The position numbers were made by a program, and so were the translations under genes. A stretch of 64,000 nt of DNA from Brenneria izbisi (GTDB lineage Bacteria; Pseudomonadota; Gammaproteobacteria; Enterobacterales; Enterobacteriaceae), in NCBI RefSeq assembly GCF_025840185.1, contig NZ_JAMPJU010000003.1, positions 326,960 to 390,959 of the forward strand, given 5' to 3'. The notes beneath the pieces were generated by a model. That model worked only from the letters and a program-made list of their open reading frames with translations. It made no database searches and had not been told where the DNA came from. Of the stretch, positions 22,105-33,920 are shown one piece after another (the stretch's first letter is position 1; each line of letters opens with the position of its first letter).

Positions 22105-22902
22105 ATGACGGTATCTGCTATTGAACGCCTGCTTTCCATCATGAAAACCCTGCGCGATCCTGAGCAGGGTTGTCCGTGGGATCGCAAACAGACCTTTGAC
22201 ACCATCACGTCTTACACACTGGAAGAAACTTACGAAGTGCTGGATGCCATCAGCCGCAAGGATTTTGATGATCTGCGTGGTGAACTGGGCGATCTGCTTT
22301 TTCAGGTGGTGTTTTACGCGCAGATGGCGCAGGAACAAGGATTGTTCGATTTTTCCGACGTTTGCGATGCCATCAGCGACAAACTGGAACGTCGCCATCC
22401 GCATATTTTCGCTGATGCCGATCTCGCTGACAGCGAGGCGGTGTTGGTGAATTGGGAGCAGACCAAAGCGCAAGAGCGTGCGGAAAAAGATCGTCATTCC
22501 CCGTTGGACGATATTCCCGATGCTTTACCAGCCTTGATGAAAGCACAAAAAATTCAGCAGCGTTGTGCGTCAGTGGGGTTCGATTGGAACAGTCTGGGGC
22601 CGGTGGTCGACAAAGTGTATGAAGAGATCGAGGAAGTCATGCATGAAGCGCGGCAAGCCGTTGTCGATGAAGAGAAACTGGGTGAGGAAATTGGCGATTT
22701 ATTGTTCGCTACAGTCAATCTTTCTCGTCATCTGGGGCATAAGGCCGAGCGCGCGTTGCAGGCGGCCAATCGCAAATTCACCCGCCGTTTTCGTCAGGTA
22801 GAACAGATAGTTAATGCATCCGGTAAAACGCTGGAACAGGCGTCGCTGGAAGAAATGGAAGCCGCGTGGCAAAAAGTAAAAGCACTGGAAAATACGCATT
22901 GA
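22105..22902 (+). CDS. mazG: Nucleoside triphosphate pyrophosphohydrolase
   Basis: Hydrolyses (d)NTPs to NMP and pyrophosphate; in E. coli it also lowers ppGpp during starvation. Two MazG domains are visible: residues ~5-115 with EETYEVLDAI and the metal-binding RGELGDLLFQVVFYAQMA, and ~150-250 with EEIEEV and EEIGDLLFATVNLSRH. The ATG at 22105 gives 265 residues, near E. coli (263). A GTG at 22093 directly abutting the relA stop, with AAGGAGG upstream, is a real alternative and would add four residues. Translation is probably coupled to relA. Confidence 0.93.
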   Translation: MTVSAIERLLSIMKTLRDPEQGCPWDRKQTFDTITSYTLEETYEVLDAISRKDFDDLRGELGDLLFQVVFYAQMAQEQGLFDFSDVCDAISDKLERRHPHIFADADLADSEAVLVNWEQTKAQERAEKDRHSPLDDIPDALPALMKAQKIQQRCASVGFDWNSLGPVVDKVYEEIEEVMHEARQAVVDEEKLGEEIGDLLFATVNLSRHLGHKAERALQAANRKFTRRFRQVEQIVNASGKTLEQASLEEMEAAWQKVKALENTH

Positions 22903-23045
22903 CCGTTTTTTTTTCGTCAAAGCACTATTTTTTCGGCTTTATTATGATAGTTAAATGATTTTAAATCAGTTATTCAATATTGAGTAGCGGGGTTAGTCCC
23001 CTACGGCCTGAGGGTTGGGATCGCCATAATGAGTAAAACGAACAT

Positions 23046-23074
23046 TTGTGGCGTTCAACAGGTTCCGGTATACT
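23046..23074 (+). promoter_or_regulatory. Candidate sigma-70 promoter of pyrG
   Basis: TTGTGG, a 17-base spacer, then TATACT, ending 54 bases upstream of the pyrG start. Upstream at 22984-23004 is a small hairpin (GGGG-TTAGT-CCCC). The -10 is good and the -35 weak. Confidence 0.5.
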
Positions 23075-23113
23075 ACTTTCCCGTCTTGGTTCTTCCATCG
23101 TCCTTAAACCTAA

Positions 23114-24766
<1,653 letters not shown>

Positions 24767-24778
24767 GGATTTTGTCAG

Positions 24779-24806
24779 CAACGCGCGATCTCAGGATGGC
24801 GCGTTG
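24779..24806 (+). other. Hairpin between pyrG and eno
   Basis: Stem CAACGCGC / GCGCGTTG with a 12-base loop and no clear T-run. It could reduce read-through or mark an mRNA processing point between pyrG and eno. Confidence 0.45.
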
Positions 24807-24815
24807 TTCGTCTGA

Positions 24816-26144
<1,329 letters not shown>

Positions 26145-26199
26145 TTGCGGTATGTTGCGTGAGTCAGAACTGACTTACGCATAGCGTGATTGACCAATG

Positions 26200-26234
26200 A
26201 ATCCAGAAGCGTTAGATCGCTTCTGGATTTTTTT
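26200..26234 (+). terminator. Rho-independent terminator of eno
   Basis: Perfect 12-bp stem AATCCAGAAGCG / CGCTTCTGGATT with a TTAGAT loop, then a run of Ts. Confidence 0.92.
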
Positions 26235-26550
26235 ATGTCCGGCGTTCTTCCGCTCTTACCTTTTCCAGTCCTTATATCCCGCCGTCTATCCTGTGATCGT
26301 CATAAACGAACCAGGGGTTTTCTTAAGTTAAAATCGTTTTTTATAAAATCTTTGAAGCCGATCGGGTCATTCTTCCCTGGGATGCCAGTGAGCGGCATCC
26401 GGTGGCAAAAGTACAAAGGTTTTCGGGAAAGCCGAACGTTACCTTAACTGCAATGGCGGCAGGACATCTGCCAACTTGCAAGCAGTGAGATACAGCGCTT
26501 CCTACCCGCCATAACACCTTCATAAATACAATGACCGAGGAAGGATGGGT
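26235..26550. other. rhiT upstream control region
   Basis: About 315 bp between the eno terminator and rhiT without a credible gene; the 85-codon frame at 26190-26447 overlaps the terminator and lacks a ribosome site. A RhaS-like half-site lies at 26370-26387. TGTGATCGTCATAA near 26290 is only half a CRP site. I found no convincing KdgR operator. Confidence 0.55.
26370..26387 (+). promoter_or_regulatory. Candidate RhaS half-site upstream of rhiTN
   Basis: TTCTTCCCTGGGATGCCA resembles the E. coli rhaBAD upstream half-site as I recall it (TCTTTCCCTGGTTGCC). Dickeya rhiT/rhiN are known to be activated by RhaS with rhamnose. A second half-site was not identified. Confidence 0.35.
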
Positions 26551-28110
26551 ATGAAAACACGTAAGATCGGGTTGGCTAATTACTTAGCCTATGGCTCGGG
26601 CGACTTTCTTGGGGCAGGCACCACCGCGCTGACGGCCGCCTGGTTACTCTACTTTTACACCACGTTTTGTGGCTTAACGCCGATTGAAGCAACCTTTATT
26701 TTTGCGATGGCCCGCGTACTGGATGCCGTCGTCAGTCCGTTAATGGGCTTCCTGACTGATAACTTCGGTTCGACCTGGCTGGGTAAGCGTTTTGGTCGGC
26801 GTAAATTTTTCATTCTGCTTGGTATCCCCTGTGTCTTCAGCTACAGCTTCATGTGGGTCGGCGACATGGGATATTGGTACTATCTGCTGACCTACCTGCT
26901 GTTTGACATCGTGTACACCATGGTGCTGGTGCCGTATGAAACGCTGGTGCCGGAGATGACCGACGATTTCAAACAGAAAACCAAATTCTCCGGCGCGCGT
27001 ATCGCGTTGGCTCAGTTGTCCGCGATCCTGGCGGCGTTTTTACCAGGGATCCTGCTGGGCTATTTTGGTAAAGACAATGCGGTGTCGTTCTTCTATTCCA
27101 GCCTGGTGTTTTCGATTATCTGCGCGGCGGTGCTGACGCTGGTCTATCTCTTCACCTGGGAGCGACCACGCGATCAAATGTCGGAAGCCTCGCGGCGGGC
27201 GGAAAAAGAGCGCCAGTCCCTGTCGCTGGTCGATAGCCTGAAACGGTTGAATGTCGAGTTGTTGTCTACATTGCGTATCCGTATTTTCCGTCAGCATCTG
27301 GGGATGTATCTGGGCGGTTATATTGCGCAGGACGTGTTCAACGCCGTCTTCACTTACTATGTGGTCTTTGTACTGATGCAAAGCCCGACGGTGGCGTCCA
27401 ACCTGATGGGCACCATGGCGATCCTGCAATTTATTGCCGTTATCGGCATGATCCCGCTGTGTATCCGTTTCGGCCCCGCGCCATCTTATCGTTTGGTGGT
27501 GTGCCTGTTCGGACTGAGCGCCATCTCTTATTCCCTTCTGTGGTATAGCAATCTGCATGATGCCTTCTCGCTGTTGCTATTGATTTCCGCGCTGGCGGGA
27601 TTAGGCCGGGGCGGGATCAACTACGTACCGTGGAACACGTACACTTATATCGCTGATGTGGATGAAGTGATCACCGCACAGCGTCGTGAAGGCATCTTTG
27701 CCGGCATCATGACGCTGACCCGTAAGGCTTCACAGGCCGGTGCGGTGATGCTGGTGGGCGTGGTATTGCAACTGTCCGGTTTTGTGTCCGGGCAGAGCGT
27801 GCAGTCGCCGGAGGTCAGCCATACGATTCTGATGATCCTGAGCTTCGGCACGGTGGGCGTGCTGGCGGTAGGATTCCTGGTTTCCCTGCGCTTCAAACTC
27901 AACCTTCAGACACATAGCGTATTACGCGAAGAAACGCAGAAGATGCGTGAAGCCGGACGCCCGGTTCCTGAGCGACTTACGCCCGAAGCGCGCGTGGTGG
28001 TCGAAATGCTGGCCGGGATGCCGTATGAGTCGCTGTGGGGCAATAATAATATTGGCTACCTGAACCGCAATAAGGCCAATGATCCCATCACCCGCGTTAC
28101 CCAACCATGA
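26551..28110 (+). CDS. rhiT: Rhamnogalacturonide transporter (GPH family)
   Basis: Inner-membrane symporter of the glycoside-pentoside-hexuronide family, 519 residues with about 12 hydrophobic helices. Family marks are the N-terminal GLANYLAYGSGDF, the loop DNFGSTWLGKRFGRRKFF and the motif VPYETLVPEMTDDF. In Dickeya the RhiT-RhiN pair imports and splits unsaturated rhamnogalacturonan fragments, and the gene order here is the same. The ATG at 26551 is chosen because GAGGAAGG sits 6 bases upstream; an ATG at 26545 lies too close to that site. The substrate is inferred from the pairing with the GH105 enzyme. Confidence 0.85.
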   Translation: MKTRKIGLANYLAYGSGDFLGAGTTALTAAWLLYFYTTFCGLTPIEATFIFAMARVLDAVVSPLMGFLTDNFGSTWLGKRFGRRKFFILLGIPCVFSYSFMWVGDMGYWYYLLTYLLFDIVYTMVLVPYETLVPEMTDDFKQKTKFSGARIALAQLSAILAAFLPGILLGYFGKDNAVSFFYSSLVFSIICAAVLTLVYLFTWERPRDQMSEASRRAEKERQSLSLVDSLKRLNVELLSTLRIRIFRQHLGMYLGGYIAQDVFNAVFTYYVVFVLMQSPTVASNLMGTMAILQFIAVIGMIPLCIRFGPAPSYRLVVCLFGLSAISYSLLWYSNLHDAFSLLLLISALAGLGRGGINYVPWNTYTYIADVDEVITAQRREGIFAGIMTLTRKASQAGAVMLVGVVLQLSGFVSGQSVQSPEVSHTILMILSFGTVGVLAVGFLVSLRFKLNLQTHSVLREETQKMREAGRPVPERLTPEARVVVEMLAGMPYESLWGNNNIGYLNRNKANDPITRVTQP

Positions 28111-28148
28111 ATATTTTAAGCTTTTGAATGATAAATAAAATTGGATGA

Positions 28149-29294
28149 ATGACTATGACTGTATTCAGTGTAAAACATAGCCCGCTGTTACGTCAGCCAG
28201 AACATTTCATCTCCCGCGAGGAGTTGAAAGCGCTGATTGGCCGTATTACTCATAATCTGGTGAGTATTGAGGATAAAACCGGTGAATTTTTGTTGCGGCT
28301 GGATGATGGCCGGGTAATTGATACCAAAGGCTGGGCGGGTTGGGAATGGACGCATGGCATCGGTTTGTACGGTATTTATCAGTACTACCAGCAAACCGGC
28401 GATCAGCGGATGCGGGCCATCATCGATGACTGGTTTAGCGCGCGTCTGGATGAAGGCACGCCGACCAAGAACGTCAACACCGTTTGTCCGTTCCTGACGC
28501 TGGCTTATCGTTATGAAGAGACGCGCGATGCCCGTTGGCTGCCTTATCTGGAGCGCTGGGCCGAGTGGGTGATGTACGACATGCCGCGCACGCAAAAGCA
28601 GGGCCTGCAACACATTGTTTATAACAATGAAAATACGGAGCAAATGTGGGACGACACGCTGATGATGAGCGTGTTGCCGCTGGCAAAAATCGGCAAGCTG
28701 TTGAACCGCCCTGAATTTGTGGAAGAGGCCACTTATCAATTTCTGCTGCATGTCCAGTATCTGATGGATCGTGAAAGCGGTTTGTGGTTCCACGGCTGGA
28801 CATTTGAGGGGAAACATAACTTTGCCCAGGCGCGTTGGGCGCGTGGCAACAGTTGGCTGACCGTCGCCATCCCTGAGTTTATCGAACTGTTGGAATTGCC
28901 GGAACAGAATGCCACGCGCCGTTTTCTATTGCAGGTGCTGGAAAGCCAGATCGACGCGTTGGCGAAATATCAGGACGATAGCGGTCTGTGGCATACGCTG
29001 CTCGATGATCCCGCGTCATATCTTGAAAGCTCGGCAACAGCCGGTTTTGCTTACGGTATTCTGAAAGCGGTGCGTAAGCGCTATGTGGATACATGCTATG
29101 CGTCGGTGGCGGAAAAAGCGATCCGCGGCGTGATTGGCAACGTGAATACCGAAGGAGAACTGGTTCAGGTGTCATTCGGCACGGCGATGGGGCAGGATTT
29201 GGATTACTACCGTCAGATCCCGTTGACCTCCATGCCTTACGGACAAGCGATGGCAATCCTTTGCCTGTCGGAATATCTGCGGGTTTATCTGTAA
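28149..29294 (+). CDS. rhiN: Unsaturated rhamnogalacturonyl hydrolase (GH105)
   Basis: Cytosolic enzyme that removes the unsaturated galacturonyl residue left by rhamnogalacturonan lyases. The 381-residue protein is a typical GH105 alpha6/alpha6 barrel: WEWTHGIGLYG near residue 66, the acid segment MWDDTLMM with candidate catalytic Asp168/169, WARGNSWL, and the C-terminal ATAGFAYGILKAVR and LTSMPYGQAM. There is no signal peptide, consistent with intracellular action on RhiT-imported substrate. It follows rhiT by 38 bp. The ATG at 28155 may be the true start, because the weak GGATGA fits it better. Confidence 0.87.
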   Translation: MTMTVFSVKHSPLLRQPEHFISREELKALIGRITHNLVSIEDKTGEFLLRLDDGRVIDTKGWAGWEWTHGIGLYGIYQYYQQTGDQRMRAIIDDWFSARLDEGTPTKNVNTVCPFLTLAYRYEETRDARWLPYLERWAEWVMYDMPRTQKQGLQHIVYNNENTEQMWDDTLMMSVLPLAKIGKLLNRPEFVEEATYQFLLHVQYLMDRESGLWFHGWTFEGKHNFAQARWARGNSWLTVAIPEFIELLELPEQNATRRFLLQVLESQIDALAKYQDDSGLWHTLLDDPASYLESSATAGFAYGILKAVRKRYVDTCYASVAEKAIRGVIGNVNTEGELVQVSFGTAMGQDLDYYRQIPLTSMPYGQAMAILCLSEYLRVYL

Positions 29295-29337
29295 TCATTG
29301 CGCAGCACAGCTTGAAGGCGCCCTGCGCAGTAAGCGG

Positions 29338-30303
29338 TTAGCGTGCTAATCCGCTCAGACTGTAATTAGCCGGAACCCAGCGATAGCCGTCATTGCCGGG
29401 TTCGGCTTTGATATGGCCGATGCCGGGGAATGAAATGTGCGCACTGGCCACCCAGAATCCCTGACTGGCCGCATCAGCCAGCAGTTTGGCGCGCGCGCTG
29501 GCGGCGGCATCCATATCGGAGTCAAAATTGATGGTGGTGGCGGGAAGCGCCATTTGTACCGCTTCCGCGTGGATGGTGTCGCCCCACATCAGCATCTTCT
29601 TACCGTCGCTTTCCGCCCGATACGCGGTGTGTCCCGGCGTGTGGCCGACAGCGGGCTGCGCGATAATGCCGGGATGAATGGTTTCGTCACTGGAAAAGGT
29701 TTTCAATTTGTTGGCGGCGATAATTGGTCGGAAAATTTCTTGTGCGCGTTGAAAAGCGGGTTTGCGATCTTCCGGGGCCTGTTTCAGATTTTCTTCGCTG
29801 AGCCAGTAATCGGTTTCCTGCTTATTGACGTAAACAGTGGCGTTCGGATAAGCCAGTTTGCCTTCGTTAAGCAGGCCGCCAATGTGATCGCCGTGCAGAT
29901 GGGTCAGCAATACCGTATCCACCTGTTCCGGTTTATAGCCCGCCGCTTGCAGATTACTCAGGATTTTCCCGACGGTAGGGTTGGCTTGTTTACCATTGCC
30001 GGTATCGACCAGGATCAGGTTCTTGCCGGTATTGATCAGAAAAGTATTGATCGAGGTTTCCACTGGCGAGGTCAGTGATTTTTCCGCCAGCAGTTCGGTT
30101 ATTTTTTCCGGCGGGATACGGGCCAGCAATTTATCCATCGGCAGGGTATTGGTGCCATCGGATAAGGCGGTTATTTCAAACTGGCCCAGCATCATCCGGT
30201 AATAACCTGGTTGGGTTTTTACCTGGGCCACGCTTTGCGCCTGTGTAAATGCCGGAGAGCATGCGAACGCCAGTAATAATGTTAACGGCTGCAATAACTT
30301 CAT
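29338..30303 (-). CDS. Secreted metallo-beta-lactamase-fold hydrolase
   Basis: The 321-residue protein has an N-terminal signal peptide (hydrophobic ~5-19, likely cleaved near residue 22) and then a metallo-beta-lactamase domain. The metal-binding motif is THLHGDH (His135, His137, Asp139, His140), followed by AVGHTPGHTAY and the bridging WGDTIH. The overall layout resembles the methyl-parathion-hydrolase/quorum-quenching lactonase-like branch rather than antibiotic beta-lactamases. Substrate is unknown; a periplasmic esterase or lactonase role is plausible. Convergent with rhiN, whose end is 44 bp away, and divergent from queE. Confidence 0.8.
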   Translation of the reverse strand: MKLLQPLTLLLAFACSPAFTQAQSVAQVKTQPGYYRMMLGQFEITALSDGTNTLPMDKLLARIPPEKITELLAEKSLTSPVETSINTFLINTGKNLILVDTGNGKQANPTVGKILSNLQAAGYKPEQVDTVLLTHLHGDHIGGLLNEGKLAYPNATVYVNKQETDYWLSEENLKQAPEDRKPAFQRAQEIFRPIIAANKLKTFSSDETIHPGIIAQPAVGHTPGHTAYRAESDGKKMLMWGDTIHAEAVQMALPATTINFDSDMDAAASARAKLLADAASQGFWVASAHISFPGIGHIKAEPGNDGYRWVPANYSLSGLAR

Positions 30304-30480
30304 ATATTTCGTTCCTTGTTGATAAGGCAGGTGAAAAAGATCAGCAGATTGATTATTGACTGCGTTGGGCGATTACTCAAATGAAATACCTCAGGCACGC
30401 CCGGTTTGGCGAGTTGACCTGCGATCTGCGATAATGGTTTTTTGAGCAGGCGTGATCGTAAAACAGGATAGTAGGCAAAC

Positions 30481-31152
30481 ATGCAGTACCCGATTAATGA
30501 GGTGTTCCAGACGTTGCAGGGCGAAGGCTATTTTACCGGCGTACCGGCGGTCTTCGTGCGATTGCAGGGGTGTCCTGTGGGCTGTAGCTGGTGCGATACC
30601 AAACACACCTGGGACAAGCTGGCCGATCGGGAAACCTCGCTGGACGAGATCATCGTCAAAACACAGGAAAGCGATGTCTGGGGCGCCGCCAGTGCCGAGG
30701 ATATTCTGGCGTTGATGACGGGGGCAGGCTATACCGCCCGTCATATCGTGATCACCGGGGGCGAACCCTGTATTCATGATCTGGCGCCGCTGACATTGTC
30801 GCTGGAAAAGCATGGGTTCAGTTGTCAGATCGAAACCAGCGGGACGCACGAGGTGCGTTGCTCCGCCAAAACCTGGGTCACGGTGTCGCCCAAGGTGAAT
30901 ATGCGCGGCGGTATGAAGGTGCTCGATCAGGCGTTGCAGCGGGCGGATGAAATCAAGCATCCGGTTGGCCGGGCGCGGGATATCGACGCGCTGGATGAAT
31001 TGCTGGCGCGTCTGCATGACGACAAACCGCGGATTGTGGCATTACAGCCGATTAGCCAGAAAGATGAGGCGACCAGACTGTGTATCGAAACCTGCATTGC
31101 CCGCAACTGGCGGCTTTCCATGCAGACGCATAAATATCTGAACATTGCCTGA
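30481..31152 (+). CDS. queE: 7-carboxy-7-deazaguanine synthase
   Basis: Radical-SAM step in queuosine biosynthesis, turning the QueD product 6-carboxytetrahydropterin into 7-carboxy-7-deazaguanine. The 223 residues equal the enterobacterial form. The cluster motif is CPVGCSWC (Cys31, Cys35, Cys38), followed by [10 protein letters not shown] and [11 protein letters not shown]. The ribosome site is weak (AGGA). It converges with queD, which is 36 bp away on the other strand. Confidence 0.95.
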   Translation: MQYPINEVFQTLQGEGYFTGVPAVFVRLQGCPVGCSWCDTKHTWDKLADRETSLDEIIVKTQESDVWGAASAEDILALMTGAGYTARHIVITGGEPCIHDLAPLTLSLEKHGFSCQIETSGTHEVRCSAKTWVTVSPKVNMRGGMKVLDQALQRADEIKHPVGRARDIDALDELLARLHDDKPRIVALQPISQKDEATRLCIETCIARNWRLSMQTHKYLNIA

Positions 31153-31188
31153 GGGCGGCGTGGGGCGGGCGCCTCATGCCGTCTTCAC

Positions 31189-31551
31189 TTATTCTCCGCG
31201 GTAAACGCAACCCGCGGTGCAGGTTTCCTTCACCATCACCGCGCTTAATGGCGGCAACGCGGATTTCAGTTGTTGCCATATCCAGTGCGCCAGCACTTCG
31301 CTGGTAGGGTTCTCCAGACCGGGAATATCATTCAGATAATGATGATCCAGCTTTTCCCAAGTCGGTTTAAACGCGGCTTTTAATTCGGCAAAATCCATTA
31401 CCCAGCCGGTCTGCGGATCAACCTCGCCGGTAATTTCCAGCCGAACCATAAAGGAATGTCCGTGCAGACGACCGCACTTGTGTCCGGCCGGCACATGAGG
31501 CAGGCGGTGAGCGGCTTCAAACTGAAAATCTTTAAATAGCGTTGTGACCAT
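31189..31551 (-). CDS. queD: 6-carboxy-5,6,7,8-tetrahydropterin synthase
   Basis: Zinc enzyme of the PTPS family acting on 7,8-dihydroneopterin triphosphate in queuosine synthesis. The 120 residues carry the zinc His in EAAHRLP and HGHSF, the catalytic Cys in [10 protein letters not shown] and [10 protein letters not shown] at the C terminus. The ATG at 31551 matches the family start MVTTLFKDF; a start at 31575 would add eight residues. The partner queE is convergent next door, giving two consecutive steps on opposite strands. Confidence 0.95.
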   Translation of the reverse strand: MVTTLFKDFQFEAAHRLPHVPAGHKCGRLHGHSFMVRLEITGEVDPQTGWVMDFAELKAAFKPTWEKLDHHYLNDIPGLENPTSEVLAHWIWQQLKSALPPLSAVMVKETCTAGCVYRGE

Positions 31552-31656
31552 GATGATGTTCTCAGGTTCTTTCAATAAATGCTGTCAAAAAAACCATCGT
31601 ATACTACCGGAAATTGCAGCGTGAAGCACGCGCCGTCACTGCTCAGTAAACCCGCG

Positions 31657-31674
31657 GCCCTGATCATTCAGGGC
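31657..31674 (-). terminator. Candidate terminator after the outer-membrane channel gene
   Basis: Stem GCCCTGA / TCAGGGC with a 4-base loop immediately after the stop codon on the minus strand. The following sequence has only a short T stretch, so strength is uncertain. Confidence 0.45.
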
Positions 31675-32562
31675 TTAGAATAATGTCGCCAGCCGCAGAT
31701 TAAAGCGTCTGTCTTCCTCGAAGCCTTGGCTGACATGCAGATCCCTGCCGACTTGCGCCTGTACCTGTAAGGTTGGAGTAATAAAATAGGTTGCCGTCAG
31801 CCGGGCATAGGTCGTGCGAAGCGCGTCATTTTGATCGGCGCCATCAATCGAGCTTCTTGCGCCATCAATGTAACCCCCGCCGAAACCCAGCGCCAATTGA
31901 GGCGTCAACTGGTATCTCATGTATGCCTGGTATTCATAGCGAGGCTTCTGTTTCTGTGTCTGCGCGTTCGGACCGTATTCATTATTATCCGTCACCCAGG
32001 AAACATCCGCGGCGGTATCAAGCGCCCATTTATCGGAGACGCGATGGATCCAGGCGCCTTGCAACAGAAACCGCCAGCGATTCTCTCCCATATTGAGCGC
32101 ATCATTGCGGTCATGGCTGCCAGTCGGCAGATACAGATAAGGGCCAAAGGCGAGAATATCGTTTGACGCGGTATTCAGCCGTATTTTTACCGGCGCGCCC
32201 AACACCAGATCGCCTATGCCGGAGGTTTTCCCCAGTGCCTGCGCCTCTCCCGAAGCGGCCATTCGCCCGAAAGGAAGAATGACCTGTGGACTTATCGATA
32301 TGTTGTCATTCAACCCGATCGCGTGAATAACACGCAGCATACCGATATCGGAATTCAGCCGGTAATTATCCGAGAGTTTTTTTCCACTCAGATAAAAATC
32401 CGTACGCTCGGCGTGCTGGTAGTAAAGCAACAGCATGGTGGTTTGCGCCGGCAGTGGCTCATAATCGCCCGGTGTGATTTCAAGCGCGCTGGCGTTTGGG
32501 ATACAGGCATTGCCTGACAATAATAAACCCGCAAAAATGACAGAACGATTTTTTTTATTCAT
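31675..32562 (-). CDS. SphA/MetA-type outer-membrane channel (phenol-degradation transporter family)
   Basis: The 295-residue protein has a signal peptide (residues ~1-26, cleaved near ASA|LE), then alternating amphipathic strands and a C-terminal Phe typical of outer-membrane beta-barrels. Strand segments such as QTTMLLLYYQHAERTDFY and YEYQAYMRYQLTPQLALGFGG and the overall plan fit the Phenol_MetA_deg family, whose members are thought to pass aromatic compounds in degradation operons. It lies 126 bp downstream of the nitrilase gene on the same strand and is probably co-transcribed, suggesting uptake of a nitrile or its product (inference). Confidence 0.75.
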   Translation of the reverse strand: MNKKNRSVIFAGLLLSGNACIPNASALEITPGDYEPLPAQTTMLLLYYQHAERTDFYLSGKKLSDNYRLNSDIGMLRVIHAIGLNDNISISPQVILPFGRMAASGEAQALGKTSGIGDLVLGAPVKIRLNTASNDILAFGPYLYLPTGSHDRNDALNMGENRWRFLLQGAWIHRVSDKWALDTAADVSWVTDNNEYGPNAQTQKQKPRYEYQAYMRYQLTPQLALGFGGGYIDGARSSIDGADQNDALRTTYARLTATYFITPTLQVQAQVGRDLHVSQGFEEDRRFNLRLATLF

Positions 32563-32604
32563 TTTCGATATTCCTTAATAAATGAGTCCGCCTGGTTAAG
32601 CAGA

Positions 32605-32641
32605 CCACGCCGGGAGGGGCGGCTGGTCATGTCCGGCGTGG
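32605..32641 (-). other. Hairpin between nitrilase and channel genes
   Basis: Nine-base inverted repeat CCACGCCGG / CCGGCGTGG with a 19-base GC-rich loop. No T-run on the minus strand. Likely intercistronic structure in the two-gene operon. Confidence 0.5.
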
Positions 32642-32688
32642 CGGCCGGTTCATACTGGGAATACGCAGTTGCGCAGGAAGGAACGACG

Positions 32689-33711
32689 CTACTTACTCTC
32701 TTTCTCCTGGAATGAGGAGAATGGTTCCAGATACGCGTCATCCTCTTCTTCCAACGCGGCGGGATTGATTTCCTGCATCGGACTTCTCGCCCGGCGATCA
32801 ATAAGCAGACGCGTCACGTCGGGGCGCGAATAGTGTCCCACCGGGTCGGCGGCGGATTTGGCATAGATGATCGCAGCGGGATCAAGGGTCGCCAACAGTA
32901 ATCCTTCCTCATCTTCAGCTAACGGCGTTGCCAGTTCGCTGCCATCAGGCCCAAAAATTCTCGCGTGACCGCCGCCAGCCTGAAGCAGCGACAGTTTGGC
33001 ATCGTCATTGCACAGCATCGCTATCATCTCAGGTGAAACAATGGCGCAAGGGGCGATGACAAAGCATTGACCTTCGGCGGCGTAAACCCGCGAGGCCGCC
33101 ACATTGACTTCCGGACCCAGCGCCGCGGTAGCCTTGGTATACACGCTAAAGCTCGGCCAGGCGGCAATGTGAATTTGTTCGTGTTGCGCATACAGCGCAT
33201 AGCGGGACAGCGGTTGCAGATGCTCCCAACAGCACAGCGCACCTATAATGCCCAGCGGGGTATTGAAGGTTCTCAGGGAGGAGCCATCACTTTCACCGAA
33301 TAACGTGCGTTCGACATGTGTGGCTTTCAGTTTGCGGCGTGTCGCTACCGTGTTGCCCTGATCGTCGATAATCCATTGGCCGATATATAGGCTGCCGACG
33401 TCGCGTTCACTGTAGCCCAGCACCACCCAGATCCTGGATTCACGGGCCGCATCGCTGATGCGTTTGGCCTGAACGCTATCCAGAATCAGTGAGTTTTCAT
33501 GATAGCGGCGTACCAGCGGCATGTTTGCTGCCGGCGAATCCAGCCATAAAAACCAAGGGTAACCAGGTATCCACGTTTCAGGAAACGCGATCAACTGCGC
33601 GCCCTTTCGTGCGGCCTCTTCAATCAAGGCAATGGTTTTTTCTACTGTGGCATCCAGATCCATAAATACCGGGGCGGCCTGAACACAAGCGACAGTAATG
33701 GGGTTTTGCAT
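32689..33711 (-). CDS. Aliphatic/aromatic nitrilase
   Basis: Carbon-nitrogen hydrolase converting a nitrile to the carboxylate and ammonia. The 340-residue protein shows the Glu-Lys-Cys triad: Glu45 in FPETWIPGYPW, Lys129 in RRKLKATHVERTLFG, and Cys161 in ALCCWEHLQPL; the CWE context is that of true nitrilases rather than amidases. The length is typical and the C-terminal tail is acidic. AAGGAGAAG precedes the ATG at 33711; a start at 33750 is less likely. It heads an operon with the outer-membrane channel and is divergent from an AraC-type gene. The natural substrate is unknown; plant nitriles are plausible for a plant-associated host. Confidence 0.88.
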   Translation of the reverse strand: MQNPITVACVQAAPVFMDLDATVEKTIALIEEAARKGAQLIAFPETWIPGYPWFLWLDSPAANMPLVRRYHENSLILDSVQAKRISDAARESRIWVVLGYSERDVGSLYIGQWIIDDQGNTVATRRKLKATHVERTLFGESDGSSLRTFNTPLGIIGALCCWEHLQPLSRYALYAQHEQIHIAAWPSFSVYTKATAALGPEVNVAASRVYAAEGQCFVIAPCAIVSPEMIAMLCNDDAKLSLLQAGGGHARIFGPDGSELATPLAEDEEGLLLATLDPAAIIYAKSAADPVGHYSRPDVTRLLIDRRARSPMQEINPAALEEEDDAYLEPFSSFQEKESK

Positions 33712-33745
33712 GGTCTTCTCCTTAAACGGTATCGATAAACGTACC

Positions 33746-33763
33746 ATCACGTTGTACCGTGAT
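33746..33763. promoter_or_regulatory. Inverted repeat in the nitrilase-regulator intergenic region
   Basis: ATCACG-TTGTAC-CGTGAT, with GTACC repeated on both sides. It lies 35-52 bp upstream of the nitrilase start and is a candidate operator for the divergent AraC-type protein. Confidence 0.4.
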
Positions 33764-33827
33764 TTACCGCGGGTTCAGTAGGACGAGACGGAAGTAAAAA
33801 TTGACTGAGGAAGAAGGAGATACAGGC

Positions 33828-33920
33828 ATGGATTTTGCTAAGATTGGGTTGTCCAATCACTTTCTTCCGGGGGGATCATGCCTGTTGCAGTTGATCATCG
33901 TTTCGATACGGATAGCGTAG
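33828..33920 (+). other. Possible leader ORF overlapping the AraC-type gene start
   Basis: A 30-codon frame with a good ribosome site (AAGGAG, 8 bases before ATG) starts MDFAKIGLSN and ends inside the regulator gene in another frame. It could couple or restrain translation of the regulator. However, TGCTAAGAT at 33835-33843 could be an extended -10 placing the transcript start downstream of this ATG. Confidence 0.25.

Noticed and set aside
26190..26447. 85-codon frame after eno
   Set aside because: Begins in the eno terminator stem region, lacks a ribosome site and shows no family resemblance.
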